Source: an uncultured Flavobacterium sp. (GTDB lineage: Bacteria; Bacteroidota; Bacteroidia; Flavobacteriales; Flavobacteriaceae). From it: a stretch of 64,000 nt of DNA. Below, one piece after another: positions 36,407 to 44,326 of the stretch. The stretch lies in the NCBI RefSeq assembly GCF_943913405.1, contig NZ_CALTYA010000001.1:1-64000 (forward strand), given 5' to 3'. The position numbers and the translations under genes are program-made. A model generated the notes under the pieces. The model was not told where the DNA came from, ran no database searches, and worked only from the letters and a program-made list of their open reading frames with translations. The stretch's first letter is position 1; each line of letters starts with the position of its first letter.

Positions 36407-36516
36407 AAACGCAAAGGGCGCTGAGATTTTCGCAAAGTTTTGAGAGGTTTTCTCGCAAAGGCGCTAAGACGCAAAGCTGGATGCGAACTTTGCGAAACCT
36501 TTGAATCTTTGCGTTA
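36407..36516. repeat. Large CGCAAAG element with inverted ends
   Basis: Four forward units (AACGCAAAG, CGCAAAG, CGCAAAGGCGCTAAG, ACGCAAAG) followed by inverse ones (ACTTTGCG, CTTTGCGTT). The ends AAACGCAAAG and CTTTGCGTTA form an inverted pair, so the element could fold as one long hairpin. It is the fullest copy of the family in the window. Confidence 0.7.
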
Positions 36517-36745
36517 AAATGACAAAGAATTTCGACAAAATTGGTCCAAGAGTTTAAAAAAGGAAATGACCTTTGAAAGTAGCCCCGATTGGCCGCAGTA
36601 GCTTTTTTTGATTTTTCTTCAAAAAAACTACTGCAGAAAGCGGGACCCCGTTTAAAAAATGCACTTGCGTTTTTGCTTCTGGAAAAGAAATATTTTGCGA
36701 ATTGTTATTGAAATGGTAAATCGTTTATTAATCTAATTGGTTTTG
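36517..36745. other. Gene-free region with AGCCCCGAT hairpin element
   Basis: At 36581-36650 lies AGCCCCGATTGG, then a stem GCAGTAG-C-TTTTTTTGA (36595-36611) pairing with TCAAAAAAACTACTGC (36619-36634) with one bulged C, then AAAGCGGGACCCCG. AGCCCCGAT...AGCGGGA elements with a variable hairpin are, to my knowledge, dispersed in Flavobacterium genomes. Nothing else was found between the CGCAAAG element and the pruA promoter box. Confidence 0.6.
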
Positions 36746-36753
36746 TATCTTTG
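36746..36753 (+). promoter_or_regulatory. TAnnTTTG -7 box of pruA
   Basis: TATCTTTG, 39 bases before the ATG at 36793; no TTG at the expected -33 spacing. Confidence 0.45.
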
Positions 36754-36792
36754 TGGTGCAAAAATTTGATAATTCTTAAAAATTTAAAAAGT

Positions 36793-38421
36793 ATGCCAAA
36801 AGGAATTTTTCACGTACCGAATGCGGTTAATGAGCCGGTAAAATCGTACGCACCAAATACTCCAGAACGAAAAGCGGTTCTGGATGCTTATAAAACAATG
36901 TGGAATTCGAAAATTGATGTTCCGTTATACATTGGAAGCGAGGAAATCAAGACTGGAAACACTAAAAATATGACGGCGCCACACGATCATAAACACATTG
37001 TGGGAACGTATCATTTGGCTGAAAAGTCACACGTTGAAAAAGCGATTGCAAATGCTTTGGAAGCTAGAAAAGCGTGGTCTGCAACTCCTTGGGAGCAAAG
37101 AGCAGCGATATTTTTAAAAGCTGCTGAATTGGTTGCTGGACCTTATAGAGCGAGAATTAATGCGGCGACAATGGTGGGGCAATCTAAAAATGTGCACCAA
37201 GCTGAAATTGATGCAGCGTGCGAATTCATTGACTTCTTGCGTTTTAACGTGGAATACATGACTCAGATTTATGACGACCAGCCGAATTCTGATTCATCGA
37301 TGTGGAATCGCGTGGAATACCGTCCGTTAGAAGGTTTTGTGTATGCAATTACACCATTCAACTTTACTGCAATTGCCGGAAATCTTCCTGCAAGCGCGGC
37401 GATGATGGGGAATGTTGTAGTTTGGAAACCAAGCGACAGTCAAGTTTTTTCTGCAAAAATAATTATTGATATTTTCAAAGAAGCTGGTGTTCCTGATGGT
37501 GTGATCAATGTGGTTTTTGGTGATGCTCAAATGATTACGGATACAGTTTTAGAAAGCCGTGATTTTGCCGGAATCCATTTTACAGGTTCGACTCACGTAT
37601 TTAAAGATATTTGGGGGAAAATTGGGACAAAAATTAGCCATTATAAAACATATCCGAGAATTGTTGGAGAAACTGGCGGTAAAGATTTTATCATCGCGCA
37701 TCCGAGTGCAAATGCAAAGCAGGTTTCTACCGGAATTGTTCGTGGTGCTTTTGAATTTCAAGGTCAGAAATGTTCTGCGGCTTCAAGAGCTTATATTCCG
37801 CAAAGTCTTTGGGGCGATGTGAAGGCCCAAATTATTACTGATGTGAAATCTATGAAAATGGGTTCTCCAGAAGATTTAGGAAACTTTGTTACAGCGGTTA
37901 TTCACGAAGGTTCTTTTGATAAATTGGCGAGCTATATCGACCAAGCGAAAAATGATGCTGACGCGGAAATTATCGTGGGTGGAAATTATGACAAATCTGT
38001 TGGATATTTCATTGAACCTACGGTTATCGTAACTACGAATCCGAAGTACAAAACGATGGAAACAGAATTATTCGGCCCTGTGATGACAATTTATGTTTAT
38101 GAAGATGCCAAATGGGCTGAAACATTAAAATTAGTCGACGAAACTTCTGAATATGCTTTGACTGGAGCAATTTTCAGCAAAGACAGATATGCTGTTGCAG
38201 AAGCTACAAAAGCATTGGAAAACAGTGCCGGAAATTTCTACATCAATGACAAGCCAACTGGCGCTGTTGTTGGGATGCAACCTTTTGGTGGCGCAAGGGC
38301 TTCGGGAACGAACGACAAAGCGGGTTCTGCATTGAACTTGTTGCGTTGGGTTTCTCCGAGAACGATTAAAGAGACTTTTATTACTCCGGTGGATTATAGA
38401 TATCCTTTTCTTGGAGAGTAA
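36793..38421 (+). CDS. pruA: L-glutamate gamma-semialdehyde (1-pyrroline-5-carboxylate) dehydrogenase
   Basis: A 542-residue aldehyde dehydrogenase that oxidises glutamate semialdehyde to glutamate with NAD, the second step of proline breakdown. The general base is E293 (VGETGGKDF) and the nucleophile C327 (FQGQKCSAA). The N-terminal PKGIFHVPNAVNEPVKSYAPNTPER is characteristic of the stand-alone eukaryote-like form found in Bacteroidota, and the SALNLLRWVSPRTIKETF end agrees. The ATG at 36793 replaces a TTG-initiated longer frame. No putA is adjacent. Confidence 0.95.
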   Translation: MPKGIFHVPNAVNEPVKSYAPNTPERKAVLDAYKTMWNSKIDVPLYIGSEEIKTGNTKNMTAPHDHKHIVGTYHLAEKSHVEKAIANALEARKAWSATPWEQRAAIFLKAAELVAGPYRARINAATMVGQSKNVHQAEIDAACEFIDFLRFNVEYMTQIYDDQPNSDSSMWNRVEYRPLEGFVYAITPFNFTAIAGNLPASAAMMGNVVVWKPSDSQVFSAKIIIDIFKEAGVPDGVINVVFGDAQMITDTVLESRDFAGIHFTGSTHVFKDIWGKIGTKISHYKTYPRIVGETGGKDFIIAHPSANAKQVSTGIVRGAFEFQGQKCSAASRAYIPQSLWGDVKAQIITDVKSMKMGSPEDLGNFVTAVIHEGSFDKLASYIDQAKNDADAEIIVGGNYDKSVGYFIEPTVIVTTNPKYKTMETELFGPVMTIYVYEDAKWAETLKLVDETSEYALTGAIFSKDRYAVAEATKALENSAGNFYINDKPTGAVVGMQPFGGARASGTNDKAGSALNLLRWVSPRTIKETFITPVDYRYPFLGE

Positions 38422-38444
38422 ATTTTAGTCATTAAAGTTGAAAA

Positions 38445-38538
38445 GTCATAAAGTCGAAAGGCTTTTGAGTGTAAATAAAAAAGCCGAATCTAAAAATCTA
38501 GATTCGGCTTTTTTATTTATGGTTTTCGACTTTATGAC
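38445..38538. repeat. Nested inverted repeats downstream of pruA
   Basis: An outer pair, GTCATAAAGTCGAAA (38445-38459) and its exact complement (38524-38538), encloses an inner strong hairpin at 38475-38516. The outer phrase is unrelated to a terminator and looks like a dispersed intergenic repeat. Confidence 0.65.
38475..38516 (+). terminator. pruA terminator
   Basis: A 14-base perfect stem built on AAGCCGAATC/GATTCGGCTT with A and T runs on either side; active in either direction. Confidence 0.85.
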
Positions 38539-38637
38539 GTTCTCGTGCTATTGGAAGTCGCGATTAAAGGCAACTGAGTTCTCTCGGCAAGATAGAAAAT
38601 TAATCGTAAAAATACACCTGAGGCAAGACAAAAGCCA

Positions 38638-38664
38638 GCGATTTCTTATAGCGATTTCTTATAG
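38638..38664. repeat. Two tandem copies of GCGATTTCTTATA
   Basis: A 13-base direct repeat immediately outside the accessory cassette, followed by GTGTGTTAGCAGC. Confidence 0.6.
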
Positions 38665-38669
38665 CGTGT

Positions 38670-38678
38670 GTTAGCAGC
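38670..38678. repeat. GTTAGCAGC arm flanking the two-gene cassette (left)
   Basis: GTTAGCAGC lies 6 bases from the end of the left cassette gene. The exact complement GCTGCTAAC stands at 39641-39649 on the other side of the cassette. Confidence 0.45.
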
Positions 38679-38683
38679 TGGAA

Positions 38684-39223
38684 TTAGTTCAAATCGCGCT
38701 TTTCCACAAGTTTAACAGGAGTCTTTTGTTTTGATTTTCGTTTATCTAAGTACCTAACTTTTACACCAATCACATCTAGCTCAATAATATTAAAAATATC
38801 TTGTTGTACATTCCCAATTTCGAAATATGCTTCTACGATTTCACCTCTATTAAAATTCTTAATTACAAATGAGCATTCATTTTTTTTGGTGATTTTTCCT
38901 TTGGGAACATCTGCACCAGCTTTTGAATAAGAATTGCATTTTGCAATGATAGCCTGAGGTTCAAAAGAGAAAAGTATTTTAACTTCCGAAATGTCTTTAT
39001 TTGTGGTGTTGATTATTTTAAATTTTTTTGCGTGAAGATTATCGTGTGTTGTATCTTCATAGGCAATAGGTAATTTGCTTATTACTTCGTCTTCTACATA
39101 AATACAATCTAATTGTTGCAGTTTATTATTGTATTTGTCCAAGAAGTGTTTTGCAAACGCTCCCGCTAATCCTCCAGAACAAAAAGCAACTATCAGTTTC
39201 CAATCTAATTGAGTTAAATCCAT
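38684..39223 (-). CDS. Unrecognised membrane-anchored protein
   Basis: A 179-residue protein. An N-terminal membrane segment lies at about 8-26 (KLIVAFCSGGLAGAFAKHFL), and the rest appears to be a single beta-rich domain (FKIINTTNKDISEVKILFSFEP ... SFVIKNFNRGEIVEAYFEIG ... VIGVKVRYLDK) with a basic tail. I place the start at the ATG at 39223, one base after the stop of the upstream gene; a longer frame to 39274 would overlap that gene by 50 bases. No family is recognised. With its partner it forms a small accessory cassette between core genes. Confidence 0.55.
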   Translation of the reverse strand: MDLTQLDWKLIVAFCSGGLAGAFAKHFLDKYNNKLQQLDCIYVEDEVISKLPIAYEDTTHDNLHAKKFKIINTTNKDISEVKILFSFEPQAIIAKCNSYSKAGADVPKGKITKKNECSFVIKNFNRGEIVEAYFEIGNVQQDIFNIIELDVIGVKVRYLDKRKSKQKTPVKLVEKRDLN

Positions 39224-39224
39224 C

Positions 39225-39605
39225 TTAGTAGAATTTAAGTTCAACATTATTTGACTTAAACTCGTAGGTTCCAAACCGCACTCTCATCTTTTCTTCTAAA
39301 CACCAAGTTTCAACAATTTTATGTTTATTTTTTGGTACCAATAGATAAAGTTTTGGACTAGTTTCAGATAACGGTTTCCATTTTTTTAATAATGTTTCTT
39401 TATTACAATGACTTTCGGTAACTATTTCGACGATAAATTCAATTTCATGCGTGTCTTTTTTTGCCATTATAACATCAGGATATAAATCCACTATCGGAAA
39501 CTTTCGTTCTCCTAGGCGATCGTTTTTAAATTTATCATGGAGTTCAATTTTTAGACCTTCAAAAAGACTGTCTAAAACTTTCTTATAAATTTCCTTTTCA
39601 TCCAT
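39225..39605 (-). CDS. Unrecognised small protein, possibly nuclease-fold
   Basis: A 126-residue soluble protein. The central part reads FPIVDLYPDVIMAKKDTHEIEFIVEIVTESHCNKETLLKKWKPL: a PD followed about 15 residues on by a strand ending in E, then a helix with lysines. This is reminiscent of Uma2-like/PD-(D/E)XK proteins, but the exact E-x-K is not present, so this is only a fold guess. It is first in a two-gene unit with one base to the next start. No family is recognised. Confidence 0.5.
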   Translation of the reverse strand: MDEKEIYKKVLDSLFEGLKIELHDKFKNDRLGERKFPIVDLYPDVIMAKKDTHEIEFIVEIVTESHCNKETLLKKWKPLSETSPKLYLLVPKNKHKIVETWCLEEKMRVRFGTYEFKSNNVELKFY

Positions 39606-39640
39606 AGTTGTTCAATTATATGATAATGTTGAATATTCTT

Positions 39641-39649
39641 GCTGCTAAC
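39641..39649. repeat. GCTGCTAAC arm flanking the two-gene cassette (right)
   Basis: Exact inverse complement of 38670-38678; it sits between the cassette and the stop of rsmG at 39651. Confidence 0.45.
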
Positions 39650-39650
39650 T

Positions 39651-40280
39651 CTAGGCTTTAAACTTCAATGGCAAATGCACCACCTTTTTAGTTCCAAAAA
39701 ATTCAGCGTCGAAAAATTCAGCGATATTATATTCTGTGGCTTTTGGGAAGTCTTTTAATTCTTCTGTCAAGTCGCCTCCTTTTAAGTATAAAATTCCGTT
39801 TTTAAGTTCGTGCTTGTTTTGTTTTTTGATTTTATCCTTAATCCAAGAGACAAAATCTGGCATATTTGTTACGGCACGGCTTACGATGAAATCGAAATCG
39901 CCTTTTACATTTTCTGCTCGAATTTGTTCTGCTTTTACATTTTTCAATTCCAATGCATCTGCAACGGCTTGAACCACTTTTATCTTTTTGGCAATGACGT
40001 CGATAAGATAAAATCTAGTTTCCGGAAACAAAATTGCCAATGGAATTCCTGGGAAACCACCGCCAGTTCCTACGTCTAAAACGTAAGTTCCCGGTTCAAA
40101 CTCTTGGATTTTGGCAATTGCCAACGAATGAAGCACGTGCTTTGTATATAATTCGTCGATATCTTTGCGCGAAACAACGTTGATTTTTGCATTCCAATCT
40201 TGGTATAATTCCTCTAATTTTTCAAACTGTTGCTTCTGACTATCAGTTAGATTAGGGAAATATTTTAGGATTTCTTCCAT
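39651..40280 (-). CDS. rsmG: 16S rRNA (guanine527-N7)-methyltransferase RsmG
   Basis: A 209-residue SAM enzyme that methylates N7 of G527 in 16S rRNA. The SAM motif VLDVGTGGGFPGIPLAI is at about 68-84; NVVSRKDIDELYTKHVLHSLAI and FIVSRAVTNMP also match the family. The ATG at 40280 is used: the frame continues 23 residues upstream but only the MEEILKYFPNLTDSQ start is family-like. A TACTTTTG box lies 14 bases ahead (40295-40302). Confidence 0.95.
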   Translation of the reverse strand: MEEILKYFPNLTDSQKQQFEKLEELYQDWNAKINVVSRKDIDELYTKHVLHSLAIAKIQEFEPGTYVLDVGTGGGFPGIPLAILFPETRFYLIDVIAKKIKVVQAVADALELKNVKAEQIRAENVKGDFDFIVSRAVTNMPDFVSWIKDKIKKQNKHELKNGILYLKGGDLTEELKDFPKATEYNIAEFFDAEFFGTKKVVHLPLKFKA

Positions 40281-40294
40281 TTTAATAATTTTCA

Positions 40295-40302
40295 CAAAAG
40301 TA
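40295..40302 (-). promoter_or_regulatory. TAnnTTTG -7 box of rsmG
   Basis: TACTTTTG on the minus strand, 14 bases before the ATG; no TTG at -33. Confidence 0.4.
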
Positions 40303-40358
40303 ATCAATTCCGATTGAAATTTTTTAGGTTTTTCAACGTTTACATACATAAGAATATT

Positions 40359-40366
40359 TACCTTTG
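40359..40366 (+). promoter_or_regulatory. TAnnTTTG -7 box of the desaturase
   Basis: TACCTTTG, 32 bases before the desaturase ATG; no TTG at -33. Confidence 0.4.
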
Positions 40367-40398
40367 AAACTTCTATTTTGAATAATTATAAATTATCT

Positions 40399-41493
40399 AT
40401 GAATACCAACATTCCTACTTTCTCTAAACAAGACAGCCTAAAGTTTTTCAGAACGCTGAATTCACGCGTGAACAATTACTTTAAGGAAAATAATATCAAA
40501 AAAACCGGAAACTGGAAACTGCACTTAAAAGCAGTAATCATGTTTGTGCTTTTCTTGACGCCCTACTTTTTAATTCTAACCTTAGAAATGCCTTTCTGGA
40601 TAATGCTTTTGCTTTCGATTGTCATCGGAATCGGCATGGCAGGCGTTGGAATGAACGTAATGCACGACGGAAACCACGGTTCGTATTCCAATAAAACTTG
40701 GCTGAACAAATTTATGGGCGGCAGTATTTACATTTTAGCCGGAAATGTTCACAACTGGCAAGTACAGCATAATGTTTTGCATCATACTTACACTAATATC
40801 CACGGTCACGATGAAGATTTAGATGCTGGACGAATCATTCGTTTTACACAGGAAGCAGAATGGCACCGATTCCATAAATTCCAACATTATTATTCTGTTT
40901 TTCTTTACGGATTATTGACTTTCAACTGGGCTTTGACTACAGATTTCAAACAAATGAAAGCCTATTTAAAAAGAAAATTATCCTACGGAGAACCACAAAG
41001 TCCGACTAAATTATGGACAGTTTTAGTAATTACTAAAATTATTTATGTTTCGGTTTGGCTAGTGCTTCCGATGATTATTGGAATCGCTTGGTGGAAAGTT
41101 TTGATAGGATTTTTTGTAATGCACTACACCGCTGGATTAATCCTGAGCATCGTTTTCCAATTGGCGCACGTTGTGGATGAAACTACAAATCCGGTTCCGA
41201 ATGAAGAAGGCGAAATTGAAAATACTTGGGCCATCCACCAACTTTATACCACGGCAAATTTTGCTCCAAAGAACAGAATCGTAAACTGGTTTACCGGAGG
41301 ATTGAACCACCAAATTGAGCACCACATTTTCCCGCACATCAGCCACGTTCATTACGGTAAAATTGCAGAAATTGTGAAGCAGACTGCAAAAGAATGTAAC
41401 CTTCCGTATCACGAATTTAAAACGATGCGAGGTGCCGTTATTGCTCACTTTAAACACTTAAGAGATTTGGGACAAAATCCCGCAATTGCATAA
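40399..41493 (+). CDS. Membrane fatty acid desaturase
   Basis: A 364-residue di-iron membrane desaturase with four hydrophobic segments in two pairs (about 45-90 and 200-260). The three histidine boxes are HDGNHG (H89, H93), HNVLHH (H124, H128, H129) and HQIEHH (H304, H308, H309). The Q/HxxHH third box with glutamine-isoleucine-glutamate spacing is seen in linoleoyl-CoA-type (front-end) desaturases, but no fused cytochrome b5 domain is present. It introduces a double bond into acyl chains; position is unknown. The ATG at 40399 is used in place of a TTG seven codons upstream. Confidence 0.9.
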   Translation: MNTNIPTFSKQDSLKFFRTLNSRVNNYFKENNIKKTGNWKLHLKAVIMFVLFLTPYFLILTLEMPFWIMLLLSIVIGIGMAGVGMNVMHDGNHGSYSNKTWLNKFMGGSIYILAGNVHNWQVQHNVLHHTYTNIHGHDEDLDAGRIIRFTQEAEWHRFHKFQHYYSVFLYGLLTFNWALTTDFKQMKAYLKRKLSYGEPQSPTKLWTVLVITKIIYVSVWLVLPMIIGIAWWKVLIGFFVMHYTAGLILSIVFQLAHVVDETTNPVPNEEGEIENTWAIHQLYTTANFAPKNRIVNWFTGGLNHQIEHHIFPHISHVHYGKIAEIVKQTAKECNLPYHEFKTMRGAVIAHFKHLRDLGQNPAIA

Positions 41494-41530
41494 TTAACTA
41501 CAAAACCCATAAACAACAAACCCTTATTCA

Positions 41531-42715
41531 ATGAACCATTTATCGGATAGAATTAACAGCTTATCAACTTCACAAACATTGGCAATGGCAGCATTGGCCA
41601 GAGAATTAAAAGCACAAGGAAAAGACATTATCAGCTTAAGTTTAGGCGAGCCAGATTTTAATACGCCTGACTTTATCAAGGAAGCTGCCAAAAAAGCCAT
41701 CGACGAAAATTATAGCACTTATTCACCAGTTGACGGATACGCTGAATTAAAAGAGGCTATTTGCAGAAAATTTAAAAGAGATAATAATTTAGATTACAAA
41801 CCAGCAAACGTAGTGGTTTCGACTGGTGCAAAACAATCTTTATACAATATTGCCCAAGTAATGTTAAACGACGGAGACGAAGTAATTCTTCCTGCGCCAT
41901 ACTGGGTTAGTTATTTTGAAATCGTAAAAATGTCTGGCGGCGTTCCTGTGGAAGTTCCAACTTCTGTGGAAAGTGATTTTAAAATTACGCCCGAACAATT
42001 AGAAGCTGCGATTACACCAAATACAAAAATGATCTGGTATAGTTCTCCTTGCAACCCAAGCGGTTCTGTTTATAGCCGTGAAGAATTGACTGCTTTGTCA
42101 AAAGTTTTGGAGAAATATCCAAATATTTTTGTGGTTGCTGATGAAATCTACGAACATATCAATTTTTCTGGAACTTTCTGCAGTATCGCTTCGATTCCGG
42201 GAATGTTTGACAGAACAATTACCGTAAACGGAGTTGCAAAAGCTTTCGCAATGACAGGTTGGAGAATCGGTTATATCGGAGCTCCGGAATTTATCGCAAA
42301 AGCGTGTACGAAAATGCAAGGACAAGTAACGAGCGGAGCAAATTCTATTGCACAAAGAGCTACGATTACTGCTGTTGACGCCGATCCAAGTGTTTTGAAT
42401 GATATGGTTGCTGCTTTCAAAGGCCGTAGAGATTTGGTTGTTCGTTTGATCAACGACATTCCTGGATTAAAATTGAATGTTCCTGAAGGTGCATTTTATG
42501 TTTTCCCAGACGTTTCTTCTTACTTCGGAAAAACGTTGAGAGGAACTGAAATCAAAAATGCTGATGATTTTTCTATGTATCTTTTGGCAGAAGCTAATGT
42601 GGCGACTGTAACCGGAGATGCTTTCGGAAATCCAAGCTGCATCCGTTTTTCTTACGCGACAAGCGAAGAAGTTTTGACAGAAGCGTTGAAGAGAATCAAA
42701 GAAGCTTTAGCTTAA
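41531..42715 (+). CDS. Class I pyridoxal-phosphate aminotransferase (aspartate type)
   Basis: A 394-residue fold-type I aminotransferase close to the bacterial aspartate aminotransferase subgroup Ib. The PLP lysine is K237 in NGVAKAFAMTGWRIGY. The entry motif SLGEPDFNTPDFI, the YSSPCNPSGSVYS motif and IRFSYATSEE with the substrate-binding arginine are present. It likely interconverts aspartate and glutamate or aromatic/prephenate substrates. It lies 37 bases after the desaturase, possibly co-transcribed. Confidence 0.92.
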   Translation: MNHLSDRINSLSTSQTLAMAALARELKAQGKDIISLSLGEPDFNTPDFIKEAAKKAIDENYSTYSPVDGYAELKEAICRKFKRDNNLDYKPANVVVSTGAKQSLYNIAQVMLNDGDEVILPAPYWVSYFEIVKMSGGVPVEVPTSVESDFKITPEQLEAAITPNTKMIWYSSPCNPSGSVYSREELTALSKVLEKYPNIFVVADEIYEHINFSGTFCSIASIPGMFDRTITVNGVAKAFAMTGWRIGYIGAPEFIAKACTKMQGQVTSGANSIAQRATITAVDADPSVLNDMVAAFKGRRDLVVRLINDIPGLKLNVPEGAFYVFPDVSSYFGKTLRGTEIKNADDFSMYLLAEANVATVTGDAFGNPSCIRFSYATSEEVLTEALKRIKEALA

Positions 42716-42732
42716 ATATAAAAACATTTAAA

Positions 42733-42786
42733 GTTTAAGGTTCAAAGTTTAAAGTTATTCAAAACCTTAAACTTTGAACCTTAAAC
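42733..42786. repeat. 20-base perfect palindromic repeat between aminotransferase and purT
   Basis: GTTTAAGGTTCAAAGTTTAA (42733-42752) and its exact complement (42767-42786), spacer 14. No T run follows on the plus strand, so it is not a classic terminator. The words TTCAAAGTTTAA look like a dispersed intergenic sequence. Confidence 0.75.
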
Positions 42787-42798
42787 TATTTATAGACT

Positions 42799-43962
42799 AT
42801 GTCAAAAATACTATTACTCGGTTCTGGAGAATTAGGAAAAGAATTTGTAATCGCAGCACAGCGCATCGGACAAACCGTGATTGCGGTTGACAGTTATGAA
42901 AATGCACCCGCAATGCAAGTGGCGCACGGTTTTGAAGTCATCAATATGCTTGACGGCGAAGCTTTGGATAAAATCGTAGCGAAACACCAACCCGATTTTA
43001 TTGTTCCAGAGATTGAGGCGATTCGCACCGAGCGTTTTTATGAGTATGAAAAACAGGGAATCACAGTAGTTCCTTCCGCGAAGGCGGCGAATTTTACGAT
43101 GAACAGAAAAGCGATTCGTGATTTGGCTTCAAAGGAATTAGGCTTAAAAACTGCCAATTACAGATACGCCACCTCATCAGAAGAATTGCAAAATGCTGTG
43201 AAAGAAATCGGAATTCCGTGTGTGGTGAAACCTTTGATGTCTTCTTCAGGAAAAGGACAATCGACTATCAAAACGCCAGACGATATTGAAAAAGCTTGGA
43301 ATTATGCCGTAGAAGGTTCTCGTGGCGATGTTGTGGAAGTGATCGTAGAAGCTTTCGTGAAATTCAATTCAGAAATCACGCTTTTGACGGTTACCCAAAA
43401 TAATAATCCCACATTGTTTTGTGCGCCAATCGGACACAGACAAGAACGTGGCGATTACCAAGAAAGTTGGCAACCCGCAAGAATTTCCGACAAAGATTTG
43501 TTCGAAGCGCAAGATATGGCTGAGAAAGTAACCGAAGCTCTTGGTGGCGCGGGACTTTTTGGCGTGGAATTTTTCTTGGCTGATGACGGCGTTTATTTCT
43601 CTGAATTATCTCCAAGACCGCACGATACCGGAATGGTGACTTTAGCGGGAACGCAAAATTTTAATGAATTTGAATTGCATCTTCGTGCGATTTTGAGTCT
43701 TCCGATTTTTGAAATTACGTTAGAGAAATTCGGAGCTAGCGCTGTAGTTTTGGCTTCTGAAAATTCTGCGAATCCAAGCTATGAAGGCTTGGAAAAAATT
43801 GCTGGATTGGCTAAAACAGATTTTCGTATTTTTGGAAAACCTACAACAAGACCTTACCGAAGAATGGCTGTAGCCTTGACTTCTGATGCTTTAGAAACTA
43901 ACATTGAAGAAATTGTAGAGCGTGCCAAAGAAGCCGCTAAATTGATAACTGTAAACTATTAA
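42799..43962 (+). CDS. purT: Formate-dependent phosphoribosylglycinamide formyltransferase PurT
   Basis: A 387-residue ATP-grasp enzyme that makes formyl-GAR from GAR, formate and ATP in purine synthesis. The N-terminal GSGELGKEFVIAAQR, the EIEAIRTE motif (about 75-82), the ATP-grasp SSSGKGQS loop (about 150-157), GAGLFGVEFF and ELSPRPHDTGMVTL are all as in PurT. Full length. Confidence 0.95.
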   Translation: MSKILLLGSGELGKEFVIAAQRIGQTVIAVDSYENAPAMQVAHGFEVINMLDGEALDKIVAKHQPDFIVPEIEAIRTERFYEYEKQGITVVPSAKAANFTMNRKAIRDLASKELGLKTANYRYATSSEELQNAVKEIGIPCVVKPLMSSSGKGQSTIKTPDDIEKAWNYAVEGSRGDVVEVIVEAFVKFNSEITLLTVTQNNNPTLFCAPIGHRQERGDYQESWQPARISDKDLFEAQDMAEKVTEALGGAGLFGVEFFLADDGVYFSELSPRPHDTGMVTLAGTQNFNEFELHLRAILSLPIFEITLEKFGASAVVLASENSANPSYEGLEKIAGLAKTDFRIFGKPTTRPYRRMAVALTSDALETNIEEIVERAKEAAKLITVNY

Positions 43963-43965
43963 ATC

Positions 43966-44295
43966 ATGAAAAAAATACTTGCAATTGCATTTTTGTTTCT
44001 AGCTTTTGGAGCAAATGCACAGGATAAAAAAATAACGAAACCTCAAGTTGTGGAGGCTTCTTGCGGACAGTGCAACTTCGGGATGAAGGGCAAAGGCTGT
44101 TCTTTAGCCGTGAAAATTGATGGCAAGCCTTACTTCGTGGATGGCACTAAAATCGACGACCACGGCGATTCTCACGGAAAAGATGGTTTTTGCTCTAAAA
44201 TCCGTCAAGCGGAAGTTACTGGCGAAGTGAAAAATGACCGTTTTGTAGCGAGTTCTTTTAAATTATTGCCAGAGAAAAAAGTTAAGAAGAAATAA
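43966..44295 (+). CDS. DUF6370 family exported protein
   Basis: A 109-residue protein with a signal peptide (about 1-18, ending ANAQ). The mature part has EASCGQCNFGMKGKGCSLAVKIDGKPYFVDGT followed by HGDSHGKDGFCSKIRQA, a set of four cysteines and histidines that could bind metal or form disulfides; this is the DUF6370 pattern. It begins 3 bases after the purT stop, so it is co-transcribed with purT. Function is unknown. Confidence 0.75.
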   Translation: MKKILAIAFLFLAFGANAQDKKITKPQVVEASCGQCNFGMKGKGCSLAVKIDGKPYFVDGTKIDDHGDSHGKDGFCSKIRQAEVTGEVKNDRFVASSFKLLPEKKVKKK

Positions 44296-44326
44296 AGTTT
44301 TTTGAATATTGAAGGAGCTTTGTATT

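Noticed and set aside
35488..36474. Overlapping minus-strand frames in and upstream of the exonuclease gene
   Set aside because: Arg/Lys/Ser/Thr-rich translations of the wrong frame; one runs through the CGCAAAG repeat.
33423..36516. CRISPR array in the CGCAAAG-rich spacers
   Set aside because: Units are short, uneven and partly inverted, with no regular unique spacers and no cas genes.
38438..38674. 78-codon open frame downstream of pruA
   Set aside because: It runs through the terminator hairpin and the inverted repeats and has no start signal or protein-like composition.
38670..39649. Integron attC sites around the two-gene cassette
   Set aside because: GTTAGCAGC resembles but does not fit the GTTRRRY core consensus, and no integrase or second paired core was seen.
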